Of a stretch of DNA of 52,273 bases, positions 26,860 to 35,678 are shown one piece after another (the stretch's first letter is position 1; the number at the start of each line of letters is the position of its first letter). This DNA is from CAZHBA01 sp964530225 (GTDB lineage Bacteria > Pseudomonadota > Alphaproteobacteria > UBA6615), in NCBI GenBank assembly GCA_964530225.1, contig CAZHBA010000083.1, positions 1 through 52,273 of the forward strand. Direction: 5' to 3'. The notes below the pieces were generated by a model that saw nothing but the letters and a program-made list of their open reading frames with translations, ran no database searches and had not been told where the DNA came from. Position numbers and translations under genes: made by a program.

Positions 26860-26991
26860 CTACGCCGCGCGCACCACCGCCATATGCGCCACGTCGGCGA
26901 CCTTGCGATCGTCGGTGTAACGGCCCAGTCCCGTCAGCGGCCGGCGGTCTTCGACCCGCGGTACCGACTGGCCGATTTCGTGCTCGCGCAT
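26860..26991 (-). pseudogene. N-terminal fragment of a xanthine/CO dehydrogenase-type molybdenum subunit
   Basis: An ATG at 26991 opens 43 codons with IGQSVPRVEDRRPLTGLGRY and TDDRKVADVAHMAVVRAA, then a TAG. The conserved N-terminus of CoxL/XdhB-type large subunits reads IGQSVPRVEDRRLLTGRGRYTDD and then continues into a roughly 770-residue enzyme, so only about 5 percent remains. Together with the TauE-like stub it shows that the 460-base gap before pyruvate kinase is decayed sequence. Confidence 0.75.
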
Positions 26992-27146
26992 AAATTCTCC
27001 CCAGAAATTTGCGCCTTATTCAGAACAAATATACGGGCGGCGCTACTGGAGTCGGCCATGATGTTGCGCTTAAAAACGGGATGTATTGGATTCGCGATGT
27101 AGTGTTACGCTGACGCCAGCGAAAGCGAAAATAAGTTGAGGTTCCC

Positions 27147-28592
27147 ATGCGGCGAACTCGCAATATGAAGGTGCTGGCGACCCTGGGCCCCGCCAGTGGA
27201 TCGCCCGAAATTATCCGCCAGCTTTTCGAGGCCGGCGCAGACATGTTCAGGTTGAACATGAGCCACGGCAGCTATGACGACGTCGCGGCGTGGCATGCTG
27301 CTATCCGCGATGTCGAAGTGGAGTTAGGCCGGTCCATAGGCATCCTGATCGATCTGCAGGGGCCGAAGCTGCGGGTCGGCGAAATGGCCGACGGCGTCAT
27401 CCTGGAAGAGGGCAAGTCCTTCCGCCTCGACCTCGATGAGGTAAAGGGTGACGCTAAACGGGCGGCGCTGCCCCACAGCGAAGTTTTCGCCGCACTCGAA
27501 CCCGGCATGGCGCTGCTGCTCAATGATGGAAAAATCCGTCTCGAAGTTACCGGTGTTTCGGACAGTGGCGCTGACACGGTGGTCAAAATTGGCGGTCCGC
27601 TAGCCTCGAACAAGGGCGTCAACGTGCCCGACGCCATCCTGCCGGTGACGGCGCTGCCGACGAAGGACCGCGAGGATTTGGATTTTGCGCTGTCGCTGGG
27701 TGTCGATTGGGTGGCACTGTCATTCGTGCAGCGCGCCATGGACATCATGGATGCGCGCGAGATCATCGACGGCCGCGCCTGGGTGATGGCGAAAATTGAA
27801 AAGGCGCGCGCGATGGAGTACATCGACGAGATCCTCGAAGTCAGCGACGGCATCATGGTGGCGCGCGGTGATTTGGGTGTGGAGCTGCCTATCGAGCAGG
27901 TGCCGGGTCTACAAAAGACCATCACCCGTGCCGCCAGGCGGGCCGGTAAGCCGGTGGTAGTGGCGACGCAGATGCTGGAATCGATGATCGAGGCACCAGG
28001 CCCGACCCGCGCCGAGGTGACCGATGTGGCCACCGCGGTGTTCGAAGGCGTCGACGCGGTGATGCTGTCGGCGGAATCGGCAGTCGGCCATTATCCGGTC
28101 GAAGCGGTAACGATGATGGACCGGGTGGCGCACTCGGTGGAGACCGACCTACAATACCGCTCGATCATCGAACAGGCGGAAACGCGGCCCGAGACCACCA
28201 GCGCCGACGCTATCATGCTGGCGGCGCACCAGATCGCCGATACCATCGACGTGGCGGCGATCGTTTGCTACACCACCTCGGGCTCGACTGGGCTGCGGGC
28301 CTCGCGCGAGCGCCCCGATGTGCCGATCATGGTGTTGACGCCGAGCCGCGATACGGCCCGCCGCATGGCGGTCGTCTGGGGCGTGCACTGCGTCGAGACC
28401 GAGGATGCGCACGACTTCCGCGACATGGTCGACCGCGCCACGTCAATCGCCGCGAGCGAGGGCTTCGCCGAGACCGGCGAGCAGATCATCATCACCGCCG
28501 GCGTTCCCTTTGGCACGCCCGGCGCCACCAACGTGCTGCGCATCGCCACCATTGGCGAGCCTAACGGCGGCGGACCCACATCAGCAGCGTGA
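27147..28592 (+). CDS. pyk: Pyruvate kinase
   Basis: 481 residues, standard length. It catalyses PEP plus ADP to pyruvate plus ATP. The TIM barrel carries VLATLGPAS, FRLNMSHG, LIDLQGPKLRVG, the catalytic-lysine strand WVMAKIEKARAM, and MVARGDLGVELPIEQVP. The B domain lies at about 70-170, and the C-terminal allosteric domain starts near residue 350. The start ATG at 27147 has TTGAGG upstream; an ATG six codons later is possible. Its 3' end overlaps the convergent efflux-pump gene by 32 bases. Confidence 0.97.
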   Translation: MRRTRNMKVLATLGPASGSPEIIRQLFEAGADMFRLNMSHGSYDDVAAWHAAIRDVEVELGRSIGILIDLQGPKLRVGEMADGVILEEGKSFRLDLDEVKGDAKRAALPHSEVFAALEPGMALLLNDGKIRLEVTGVSDSGADTVVKIGGPLASNKGVNVPDAILPVTALPTKDREDLDFALSLGVDWVALSFVQRAMDIMDAREIIDGRAWVMAKIEKARAMEYIDEILEVSDGIMVARGDLGVELPIEQVPGLQKTITRAARRAGKPVVVATQMLESMIEAPGPTRAEVTDVATAVFEGVDAVMLSAESAVGHYPVEAVTMMDRVAHSVETDLQYRSIIEQAETRPETTSADAIMLAAHQIADTIDVAAIVCYTTSGSTGLRASRERPDVPIMVLTPSRDTARRMAVVWGVHCVETEDAHDFRDMVDRATSIAASEGFAETGEQIIITAGVPFGTPGATNVLRIATIGEPNGGGPTSAA

Positions 28593-29739
28593 AGCTGGTA
28601 AAGGCCATGAACGCGGCGATGCACACCTGGATGACAACCGGGAATGCTATGTCGGTGGGGATCATACCGGCCAGTTGGGCAAAACCGGCGCCGGCCGACA
28701 TCTGAACGAATATCAGCAGGCCGGAGGCCGACCCGGCGATTGTGGGGTTAACGCTGACGCCGCCGGCTTGGGCGTTGGGCATTGCTAGGCCATGGCAGAT
28801 CGCCATGGCGGCGCCGGGTGCGAACAGCGACCAGGACGAGGCATAGCCCAACCAGAACAGAATCGGGATGGACAGCCCAATGAAAAAGCTGATGGCGCTT
28901 GCCAGCCGGATCATGGCGTCGATGCCGACATTTGGCGTAAGCCGCGTACTCAAAAACGTGCCGATCAGAAAACCGGTCATGATCATCATGAAGAAAAGCC
29001 CAAAATCCGACGGCGGCCGGTCGAACATGTTGACCATCACGAGCGGCAGGCCGCCGGAAAAGGTCATGAATAGCCCGACGCCAAAGCTGGCGTAGCCGGT
29101 GTAGGCCAGGAACGCGGGATTTTTTAGCAAGATCGGAAACGCGGTGATCATCTCGCGGAACAAGTTATTGCCGCCTGTGACCCGATGGGTTTCGTGGTAG
29201 CTTGGCGCCGTGAAGATGAATGTGATGACACCCATGGCGGTGGTGAACAGGAACACCGAGCGCCAGCCAAAGAATTCGGTTAGAAAGCCGCCGATCAGGG
29301 GCGCGAATATGGGCGCCAAGATGATCATCGACATCATGTAGCCAATGATCTGTGCTCCTTCTTCGCGGCTGTAGACGTCGCGCACGATGGCGCGACTGAC
29401 GACCATGCCGGCGGCGCCACCGGCGGCCTGCACCACGCGGCCGAAAATCAAAATTTCGATGTTGGGTGACCAAAAGCACAGCAGACTGCCGATGATGAAT
29501 GTCGCCAGACCGAACAGCAACACCGGCTTGCGTCCGAACCGGTCGGCCACCGGGCCGTAAGCAATCGTCGAGATTGCCATCGCCAACAGGCCCAGCGACA
29601 GGGTTAATTGGCTGACGCCGCTGCCGCTACCGAAGGCGCGTTCAATTTGCGGCAGTACGGGTAGCAGGATATGGATCGAGATCGGCGCCAGGCCAGACAT
29701 CAATGCGAGTAGAGCGACGAGCTTAATGTTACGAGGCAT
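28561..29739 (-). CDS. MFS drug-efflux transporter, Bcr/CflA type
   Basis: 392 residues with about twelve hydrophobic helices. MFS motif A is GPVADRFGRKPVLL after helix 2, and an RDVYSREEGAQ segment follows helix 4, typical of Bcr/CflA multidrug exporters. I chose the ATG at 29739 (MPRNIKLVALLAL...) because the first helix begins there; another 22 codons upstream are open but charged and less likely. It is convergent with pyruvate kinase, and the two coding ends overlap by 32 bases, so no separate terminator fits between them. The substrate cannot be predicted. Confidence 0.9.
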   Translation of the reverse strand: MPRNIKLVALLALMSGLAPISIHILLPVLPQIERAFGSGSGVSQLTLSLGLLAMAISTIAYGPVADRFGRKPVLLFGLATFIIGSLLCFWSPNIEILIFGRVVQAAGGAAGMVVSRAIVRDVYSREEGAQIIGYMMSMIILAPIFAPLIGGFLTEFFGWRSVFLFTTAMGVITFIFTAPSYHETHRVTGGNNLFREMITAFPILLKNPAFLAYTGYASFGVGLFMTFSGGLPLVMVNMFDRPPSDFGLFFMMIMTGFLIGTFLSTRLTPNVGIDAMIRLASAISFFIGLSIPILFWLGYASSWSLFAPGAAMAICHGLAMPNAQAGGVSVNPTIAGSASGLLIFVQMSAGAGFAQLAGMIPTDIAFPVVIQVCIAAFMAFTSFTLLMWVRRR

Positions 29740-29853
29740 TAATTGCCAACGCGCCTGGACTGGATAAAGGGCGCCTGGAAGAGGCTGTGCTAGGTGCGCC
29801 CCCACTATAGGCTGCGTCGCTCAGACGCGGTCAATAAATAAAGTCTTTCGAGC

Positions 29854-29868
29854 AACCGGGGCCCGGTT
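29854..29868. promoter_or_regulatory. Perfect palindrome upstream of pckG, possible operator
   Basis: AACCGGG-G-CCCGGTT is a perfect 7-base inverted repeat around one base. It lies in the 277-base divergent region between the efflux pump and PEP carboxykinase. No T-run follows, so it is not a typical terminator. An operator for either gene is possible but unsupported by other copies. Confidence 0.3.
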
Positions 29869-30016
29869 TCGCGAGGTGTTCCAAAAATTCTGCGAAATTC
29901 CACAAAATCCAATCTCTAGAGTCTATTTACATCGTCCGACTCAATCAGTTTATTGTTTACTTCAAGCGAGGAAATCGCACGTTACTCCCATTGGGCGACC
30001 AGAGGGGACGAGTAGA

Positions 30017-31834
30017 ATGGTTGAAGTGGTTGAGCCTTTGGACGCGCGCACGCAAAACGGGAAGTTGCTAGCCTGGGTCGATGAGATGGTAACGCTCACC
30101 GAGCCAGACAGTGTCTATTGGTGCGACGGCTCGAAGGACGAATACGACCGGTTGAGCGCCCTCATGGTCGAGGCCGGCACGCTGATCCCGCTTAACTCGG
30201 AAAAGCGTCCGGGATGTTTCCTTGCCCGTTCCGACCCCAACGACGTGGCCCGAGTCGAAAACCGTACCTACATCTGCTCGCGCGAAGAGATCGATGCCGG
30301 CCCGACCAATAACTGGGTCGATCCGGATGAGATGCGCGCAACCCTGAACGGTCTGTTCACCGGAGCCATGCGCGGCCGGCGCATGTATGTGGTGCCGTTC
30401 AGCATGGGCCCACTGGGTTCGCATATCGCCCATATCAGCGTGCAGCTTACGGATTCGCCCTATGTGGCGATGAGCATGCGCGTCATGACCCGCATGGGCC
30501 AGGTGGCGCTCGACGTGTTGGGCGACGATGGCGACTTCGTACCCTGCATGCACACCGTTGGCGCCCCCCTCGCGGAGGGCGAGGCTGACGTGCCGTGGCC
30601 CTGCAACGACACCAAGTACATTGTCCAGTTTCCCGAAGAACGGTCGATCTGGTCGTATGGTAGCGGCTATGGCGGCAACGCCCTGCTCGGCAAGAAATGT
30701 TTTTCGCTGCGCATCGCCTCGGTGATGGCGCGCGACGAGGGTTGGCTGGCCGAACATATGCTGATCCTCGGTCTGGAATCGCCGCAGGGCGAGAAAACCT
30801 ATGTCGCCGCGGCATTCCCGAGCGCCTGCGGTAAAACAAATTTAGCCATGCTCATTCCACCCGCCGGCTACGAAGACTGGAAAGTCAAAACCGTCGGCGA
30901 CGATATCGCTTGGATCAAGCCGGGTGACGACGGTCGCCTTTACGCCATTAACCCGGAGGCCGGTTACTTCGGCGTGGTGCCGGGAACGTCTATGAAGACC
31001 AATCCCAACGCCATGACGATGATGGAGAGCGGCACCATCTTCACCAATGTCGCCATGACCGATGATGGCGACGTGTGGTGGGAAGGCAAGGACGGTGACA
31101 CACCCGACCATCTGATCGATTGGAAGGGTAACGATTGGACACCTGACAGTGGCGTGGCGGCGGCCCATCCCAATGCCCGCTTCACCTGCGCGACCAGCCA
31201 GTGCCCGAGCGCCGACCCGGCGTGGGACGATCCCAACGGGGTGCCGATCAGCGCCTTTATTTTCGGCGGCCGGCTGAGCACCACTTTCCCGCTTGTCTAT
31301 GAATCCCTCGATTGGCAGCATGGCGTGTATATGGCGGCGACCATGGGTTCGGAAGCCACCGCCGCGGCAGTCGATCAAGCGGCGATCCGCCGCGATCCCA
31401 TGGCGATGCTGCCGTTCTGCGGCTACAACATGGCCGACTATTGGCAGCATTGGCTGAACCTGGGTGCGAAACTGGCAAACCCGCCAAAGATTTTCCGTGT
31501 GAATTGGTTCCGCAAGGACCTAGACGGAAATTTTATCTGGCCGGGCTTTGGTGAGAATATGCGGGTGCTCGAATGGATTATCGACCGGGCTAATGGTCAC
31601 GGTCATGCCGAAGAAAAGCCGATCGGCATGATGCCGATCTACGATGATCTCACCTGGACCGGGTTGGAATTCTCGTCTGCTGAGTTTGGCGACATCATGA
31701 CCGTCGACCCGCAGGCGGCGTTGCAGGAAACCGATGCGCAAAGAACGTCATTCGACGATTACGGCGACCGTCTACCTGCCGAGATGGAAACGCAGCGCCA
31801 GGCGTTCAAGGCGCGATTGGAGCGTTCTGTATAG
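30017..31834 (+). CDS. pckG: Phosphoenolpyruvate carboxykinase (GTP)
   Basis: 605 residues, the length of GTP-dependent PEPCK (the ATP type is about 530). It interconverts oxaloacetate plus GTP and PEP plus CO2 plus GDP. The P-loop FPSACGKTNLAML carries the hyper-reactive Cys271 and Lys273. Also present are KTVGDDIAWI (metal and substrate loop) and FGGRLSTTFPLVYES. The start is the ATG at 30017 behind GAGGGGACG; the frame is open further upstream without a site. Most alphaproteobacteria use the ATP type, so this form is notable. Confidence 0.96.
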   Translation: MVEVVEPLDARTQNGKLLAWVDEMVTLTEPDSVYWCDGSKDEYDRLSALMVEAGTLIPLNSEKRPGCFLARSDPNDVARVENRTYICSREEIDAGPTNNWVDPDEMRATLNGLFTGAMRGRRMYVVPFSMGPLGSHIAHISVQLTDSPYVAMSMRVMTRMGQVALDVLGDDGDFVPCMHTVGAPLAEGEADVPWPCNDTKYIVQFPEERSIWSYGSGYGGNALLGKKCFSLRIASVMARDEGWLAEHMLILGLESPQGEKTYVAAAFPSACGKTNLAMLIPPAGYEDWKVKTVGDDIAWIKPGDDGRLYAINPEAGYFGVVPGTSMKTNPNAMTMMESGTIFTNVAMTDDGDVWWEGKDGDTPDHLIDWKGNDWTPDSGVAAAHPNARFTCATSQCPSADPAWDDPNGVPISAFIFGGRLSTTFPLVYESLDWQHGVYMAATMGSEATAAAVDQAAIRRDPMAMLPFCGYNMADYWQHWLNLGAKLANPPKIFRVNWFRKDLDGNFIWPGFGENMRVLEWIIDRANGHGHAEEKPIGMMPIYDDLTWTGLEFSSAEFGDIMTVDPQAALQETDAQRTSFDDYGDRLPAEMETQRQAFKARLERSV

Positions 31835-31851
31835 GACGCTGTTTTTGGTAT

Positions 31852-32029
31852 TTAGTGCTGGTAGTACGCTGTCGGCATGCGTCCGGGCAGCCAACCGCCG
31901 TTTTGGATAAGGCCACTCGCCACTTCCACGGTCAGCTTTGTTATTTCCTGAAGAATGTTCGTATTTTTCTCCCCCGCTGGCGCGGCGTACGAGGCAGCGC
32001 GGCCGTGGGCCGATAAAAAACCACCACTC
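31852..32029 (-). pseudogene. Unidentified 3' gene remnant
   Basis: The minus strand reads coherently for about 58 codons (SAHGRAASYAAPAGEKNTNI, then ILQEITKLTVEVASGLIQNG and GWLPGRMPTAYYQH) to a TAA at 31852-31854. There is no start. The composition is that of a real protein end, but I do not recognise the family. It occupies most of the 346-base gap after pckG. Confidence 0.4.
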
Positions 32030-32180
32030 CATTAGAGCTCTACGACGTCTTTCTAGTCCTAGGTGTGGTATCTGCTAAAATTTACTGGCACGAGAGAATG
32101 TGCCAACTACGCTGCCCCACGGAGCGTCAGGAACGGGCGCTCGATCTACGCTGAAAGGTGACTGAGACCGGTGAGGGATT

Positions 32181-33032
32181 ATGAGTGACCGTGGCATTAT
32201 CAAGGACGACGTTACGTATTACAGCAACGGCTTGAAGATCACCGCCCATCTATACCGTCCCGCCGATTGGTCAGCTGGTAACGCGCCGCTTCCGGTTGTG
32301 GTTTGCCTGACCGGATATACCGGCCGTAAAAACGTGGCAACCATTGACATCCCGCGGCGTCTTGCACGCGAGGGTTTCGTTGCAATCGCGCCCGATTACC
32401 AGGGTTATGGTGAAGCTGAAGGCGTGCGCGATCGGCACTGGCCGTTAGAGCAGGCACAGAACACCTACGATGTGGTGACCTATCTGGAAACCGTCGACGG
32501 TGTCGATGCGAATTGCATCGGTGTCTACGGCTCCAGCTTTGACGCGGCCAACGCTGTTTGGGCGGCGGCTTTCGATCCGCGCCTGAAAGTTGTCGTTTCC
32601 GCCGTCGGGGTGCATGACGGCGAGCGGTGGCTGCGCTCGGTACGGTCGGCCTACGACTGGTTCGCATTCCGCGATCGCATCCGCGCTGAGGCGCGTCACC
32701 GTGTGGTGACCGGCGAGAAGGAGATGATTTACCGCTACGATATTTACCCCTCCGATCCCGGTGCGGTGGAAAAGCCGATTATGAATATTGAAGAACATGG
32801 CGCCGAGGATGTGACACATGTGGATATCGAGAGCGTCGAGGCGTGCTTACGCTACAAGCCCGATTGGGTCGTCGACCGTATATCGCCGCGTCGTCAGATA
32901 GGGTATGCGCTCAAAGAATCAGTACACCGGAGGAGTCTAGAAAATGAACGCGATGACTGGAAGCCCGCTGTCCCTGTTCGATATATCGGGAAAATCGGCG
33001 CTGATAATTGGCGGTGCCGGTACGTTTGGTAG
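32181..33032 (+). pseudogene. Alpha/beta hydrolase, C-terminus lost
   Basis: The first about 237 residues are a good alpha/beta hydrolase: VVVCLTGYTGRKN (oxyanion loop), YQGYGEAEG, and the nucleophile elbow VYGSSFDAAN. Homologues then read RISPRPLLxxHG with the catalytic Asp and His. The window's own hydrolase at 48359 has IAPRPLLLFHASDD at this point. Here the frame goes from DRISPRR straight into sequence that is the leader of the next gene, overlapping its first 89 bases. The acid and His of the triad are therefore missing. The GSSFD elbow also departs from GxSxG. It probably arose by a 3' deletion. Confidence 0.7.
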
Positions 33033-33753
33033 TGCGGCGGCCCGCGCGCTTAGCGCGGCTGGTTGCAGGCTAACCCTGGCCGACCGGAATAGCGATAGAT
33101 TGGCGTCAACGGCCGAGGCACTGACCGCTACCAGCGCCGATGTGGCAGTCGTCGACAACTGGCCCGACACCGAGGCCAACGCTGCGGCGATCGTTGAAGC
33201 CACAATTGATGCCCACGGCGTCCTCGATCTGATGTTTGTAGCGCTAGGCACCAACGACGTCGCTTATATCGAAGACCAGCCGTTCGAAGATTGGCGCAAG
33301 GTGATGATCGCCAACCTCGACACCTATTGGCTGGCATGTCAGGCTGCTGGCCGTCAGTTCGCTAAACAGCCGGACAACGGCGCGCGCAATAAGGTCGTCG
33401 TCGTATCGTCGACGCGTGGCCGCCACGGCCTGCCAAGCGGCTATACCGGCTACTGTGCCTCGAAATCGGGGCTCGACGGCATGGTCAAGGCGCTGGCCTG
33501 CGAATGGGGCGCGAAGGGGATAAATATTAATGCCATCGGTCCGACGGTGTTCCGTTCACCGCTAGCCGAGTGGATGTTCACCAACGAGGAACCGGGTAAA
33601 TCGGCGCGCGAGAAGATGCTCGACCGGATACCGGTCGGCCGCCTCAGCGAGACCGACGATTTGATCGGCGGTCTGGTCTATCTGCTGTCGCCTGCGTCCG
33701 ACTATGTCACCGGTCAAACGCTTTATATTGATGGCGGCTACACGGCCGATTGA
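32944..33753 (+). CDS. Short-chain dehydrogenase/reductase
   Basis: 269-residue classical SDR. The cofactor loop is GGAGTFGSAAARAL near 23-36, the acidic residue ADRN near 46 suggests NAD(H), and the active site has VVSSTRG (Ser) and GYTGYCASKSG (Tyr and Lys). The C-terminus reads YVTGQTLYIDGGYTAD. The start ATG follows CGGAGGAGTC and lies inside the frame of the truncated hydrolase. It probably reduces or oxidises a ketone or alcohol that cannot be named. A TRAP permease relic follows on the opposite strand. Confidence 0.93.
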   Translation: MNAMTGSPLSLFDISGKSALIIGGAGTFGSAAARALSAAGCRLTLADRNSDRLASTAEALTATSADVAVVDNWPDTEANAAAIVEATIDAHGVLDLMFVALGTNDVAYIEDQPFEDWRKVMIANLDTYWLACQAAGRQFAKQPDNGARNKVVVVSSTRGRHGLPSGYTGYCASKSGLDGMVKALACEWGAKGININAIGPTVFRSPLAEWMFTNEEPGKSAREKMLDRIPVGRLSETDDLIGGLVYLLSPASDYVTGQTLYIDGGYTAD

Positions 33754-33757
33754 TAGC

Positions 33758-34000
33758 CTAACTGTAAACTTGCCGCAGAAGCCACAGGACCAACTCAGGG
33801 AAGATAATGATCACCGCCAGCCCAATCGCCTGCAAAATTAGGAACGGCACCGTAGCGTAGAAAATCGTGGCCATGGTGATTTCCGGTGGCGCAACGCTCT
33901 TCAGGTAAAACAATGCGTAGCCGAAGGGTGAACTTAAGAACGACATCTGTATGTTAACCATGAAGACGATGCCGAACTATAGGGGTAGTTCGGTCGCCGA
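33758..34000 (-). pseudogene. TRAP transporter large permease (DctM), C-terminal fragment with nonsense mutation
   Basis: The minus strand gives FGIVFMVNIQMSFLSSPFGY, then ALFYLKSVAPPEITM and a last helix up to TAG at 33758-33760. This is the typical C-terminal 75 residues of DctM permeases. Just before it the frame reads LPL, TAG (33977-33979), FGIVF. Relatives have Trp at that place (LPLWFGIVF), so TGG has mutated to TAG. Everything upstream is missing or unreadable. The rest of the gap up to 34188 shows nothing recognisable. Confidence 0.8.
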
Positions 34001-34188
34001 CACACCGGACAAACTACGGTGGGTGGCGTATCGGGGCTCCGTCGGGGCATTTATTATTGTGTGCGCCCGTTACGCGTGCGGCAAGACGCGGATGCTACAA
34101 AACGGCGTTAGCGGCATTGGCATACCCAGTGGTAGGTTGTGCCTCCGGCTTGATCCAGTAAGTCCGATAATGGAGCTGACACGGCGCT

Positions 34189-35154
34189 ATGAGGTCCCAT
34201 CCAACCGGTCCCGGTACCGCCGCCGGTAATTTGCGTGGCATTGGCTGGATGGTTCTGACCGGCCTGTTTTTCGTCGGCGTGACCGGTGTCGTACGCCATC
34301 TCGGCACCGACATGAACCCGATCCAGGCCGCCTTCGTTCGCTATGGGTTCGGTTTCGTGTTGATGATTCCGATTTTCCTGCGCCTCGATACGCTGCGCCT
34401 GCCACGGCGGATATTCGGCCTGCATGTGATGCGTGGTATGATGCACGCCGTGGGCGTGGCGATGTGGTTCTTTGCCATGGCGCGCATCCCGATCGCCGAG
34501 GTGACGGCGCTCGGCTTTACTGCGCCGATCTTCACCACCATCGGGGCGGCGCTGTTCCTTGGCGAGAAGTTGCATTTTCGACGTATTGGTGCCGTGCTGA
34601 TCGGTTTTGGCGGCACCCTGGTCATTCTGCGGCCGGGTTTTGAGACCGTTAGCGTCGGCTCTTTGGCGCAGGTCGCCGCGGCACCGGTCTTCGCCGGCTC
34701 TTTTTTGATTGCGAAAAAACTGACGGAAACGGAATCCAGCACCTCAATTGTCGCTTTCCTGTCGATCGCCGTAACTTTGGCTTTGCTGCCGCCCGCTCTG
34801 TTGGTCTGGCGCACGCCGACCGTGACGGAGCTGGCTCTGCTATTCCTCGTCGCGGTTTTGGCGACCGCCGGCCATGTCACTCTGACACAGGCCTTCCGCA
34901 GTGCCGAAATCACCGTCACTCAGCCGGCGCAATTCCTGCAACTGGTCTGGGCGACGGTGCTCGGCCTCTTGGTGTTTGGCGAGCAGCCGGTATTATGGAC
35001 GTGGGTTGGTGGCGCCATCATCGTTGCTAGCGCCACTTATATTGCTCACCGGGAAACCCGGGGGGAAAAGGCGCCGGACGTACAGGCGGCAGGACTGGTG
35101 GCGGATGCTACAGCAGAGACCGGCCGCCCTCATGGTTCGACAAGCTCACCATGA
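34189..35154 (+). CDS. EamA/DMT-family transporter
   Basis: 321 residues with ten predicted hydrophobic helices in two EamA repeats (first from GWMVLTGLFFVGVTGVVRHL, second from FAGSFLIAKKLTETES). It is an inner-membrane drug/metabolite carrier with unknown substrate. The last residues (GRPHGSTSSP) and the stop codon are encoded by a copy of the dispersed repeat, so the C-terminus has been altered by it. The start ATG at 34189 has no clear Shine-Dalgarno; the first helix starts about residue 18. Confidence 0.9.
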   Translation: MRSHPTGPGTAAGNLRGIGWMVLTGLFFVGVTGVVRHLGTDMNPIQAAFVRYGFGFVLMIPIFLRLDTLRLPRRIFGLHVMRGMMHAVGVAMWFFAMARIPIAEVTALGFTAPIFTTIGAALFLGEKLHFRRIGAVLIGFGGTLVILRPGFETVSVGSLAQVAAAPVFAGSFLIAKKLTETESSTSIVAFLSIAVTLALLPPALLVWRTPTVTELALLFLVAVLATAGHVTLTQAFRSAEITVTQPAQFLQLVWATVLGLLVFGEQPVLWTWVGGAIIVASATYIAHRETRGEKAPDVQAAGLVADATAETGRPHGSTSSP

Positions 35155-35193
35155 GGACCAAGTTAAAACCCCTCATCCTGAGCTTGTCGAAGG
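35134..35193. repeat. Dispersed inverted repeat, copy 3 (opposite arm order)
   Basis: The arm 35134-35156 (TTCGACAAGCTCACCATGAG) overlaps the end of the EamA gene and supplies its TGA stop. The second arm 35171-35193 is the inverse (GAGCTTGTCGAAGG). The arms are in reversed order relative to copies 1 and 2, with a 14-base spacer. It can form a hairpin just behind the stop. Confidence 0.8.
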
Positions 35194-35211
35194 GCGAGGG
35201 GCGGGGCACGG

Positions 35212-35500
35212 TCAGTCGCCCGTTGCAGTTTTCCAGCCGTTTCGCATAATGTCGAATATCACCCAGTTGGGATCGCGGAACTTGATTTTTTAGAAGCCGC
35301 CGGTGCGGGGTTCCTCGCCCATTAGATACGTGCCACCCGCCGCTTCGACGCGCGACGATAATTCGGCGACGTCGACGACCTAGAAGCCAAAATGGTGGAC
35401 GCCGAAATAGTTCTTGCCGCAGTCCTCGCTGGCGGCCTGGTTGGCTTTGTAACTTAGTAGCGGCGGGCCTCCTGACGCCGACAGGGCGGTTTGGCTAAAG
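35212..35500 (-). pseudogene. VOC (glyoxalase/bleomycin-resistance) protein, two internal stops
   Basis: One minus-strand frame reads GGPPLLSYKANQAASEDCG, KNYFGVHHFGF, TAG at 35380-35382, VVDVAELSSRVEAAGGTYLM, GEEPRTGGF, TAA at 35290-35292, then KIKFRDPNWVIFDIM to a TGA at 35212. VOC relatives read HHFGFWVDDV and GGFYEIKFRDPNG, so a Trp and a Tyr codon have become stops. Sequence upstream to about 35520 stays readable, but no start was found. A plus-strand frame at 35490-35660 (IKKDRGGFIAGRYDRLEET, then TAG) is also protein-like and may be another relic. Confidence 0.8.
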
Positions 35501-35678
35501 AAGTCGAGGGCGAATTGGCGCCGATAATCGTTAAAATACTGCGCTGGAGCTGTAAATACGATCCCGCCACGGTGGTTTCGAAAAAAGTTAAGGACAGAAT
35601 CAAGAAAGACCGCGGCGGGTTCATTGCTGGCCGCTACGATCGCCTGGAAGAGACGTAGCCGCGCCTGACCGTAGCCGG

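Noticed and set aside
20562..35193. Insertion-sequence ends
   Set aside because: Arms are only about 23 bases, enclose 14-28 bases, and no transposase gene is present in the window.
33977..35382. In-frame TAG where relatives have Trp (TRAP and VOC relics), suggesting stop-codon recoding
   Set aside because: Intact genes here, for example pckG and the mutase alpha gene, end with TAG. The same relics also carry TAA stops, deletions or missing halves, so ordinary decay explains them.
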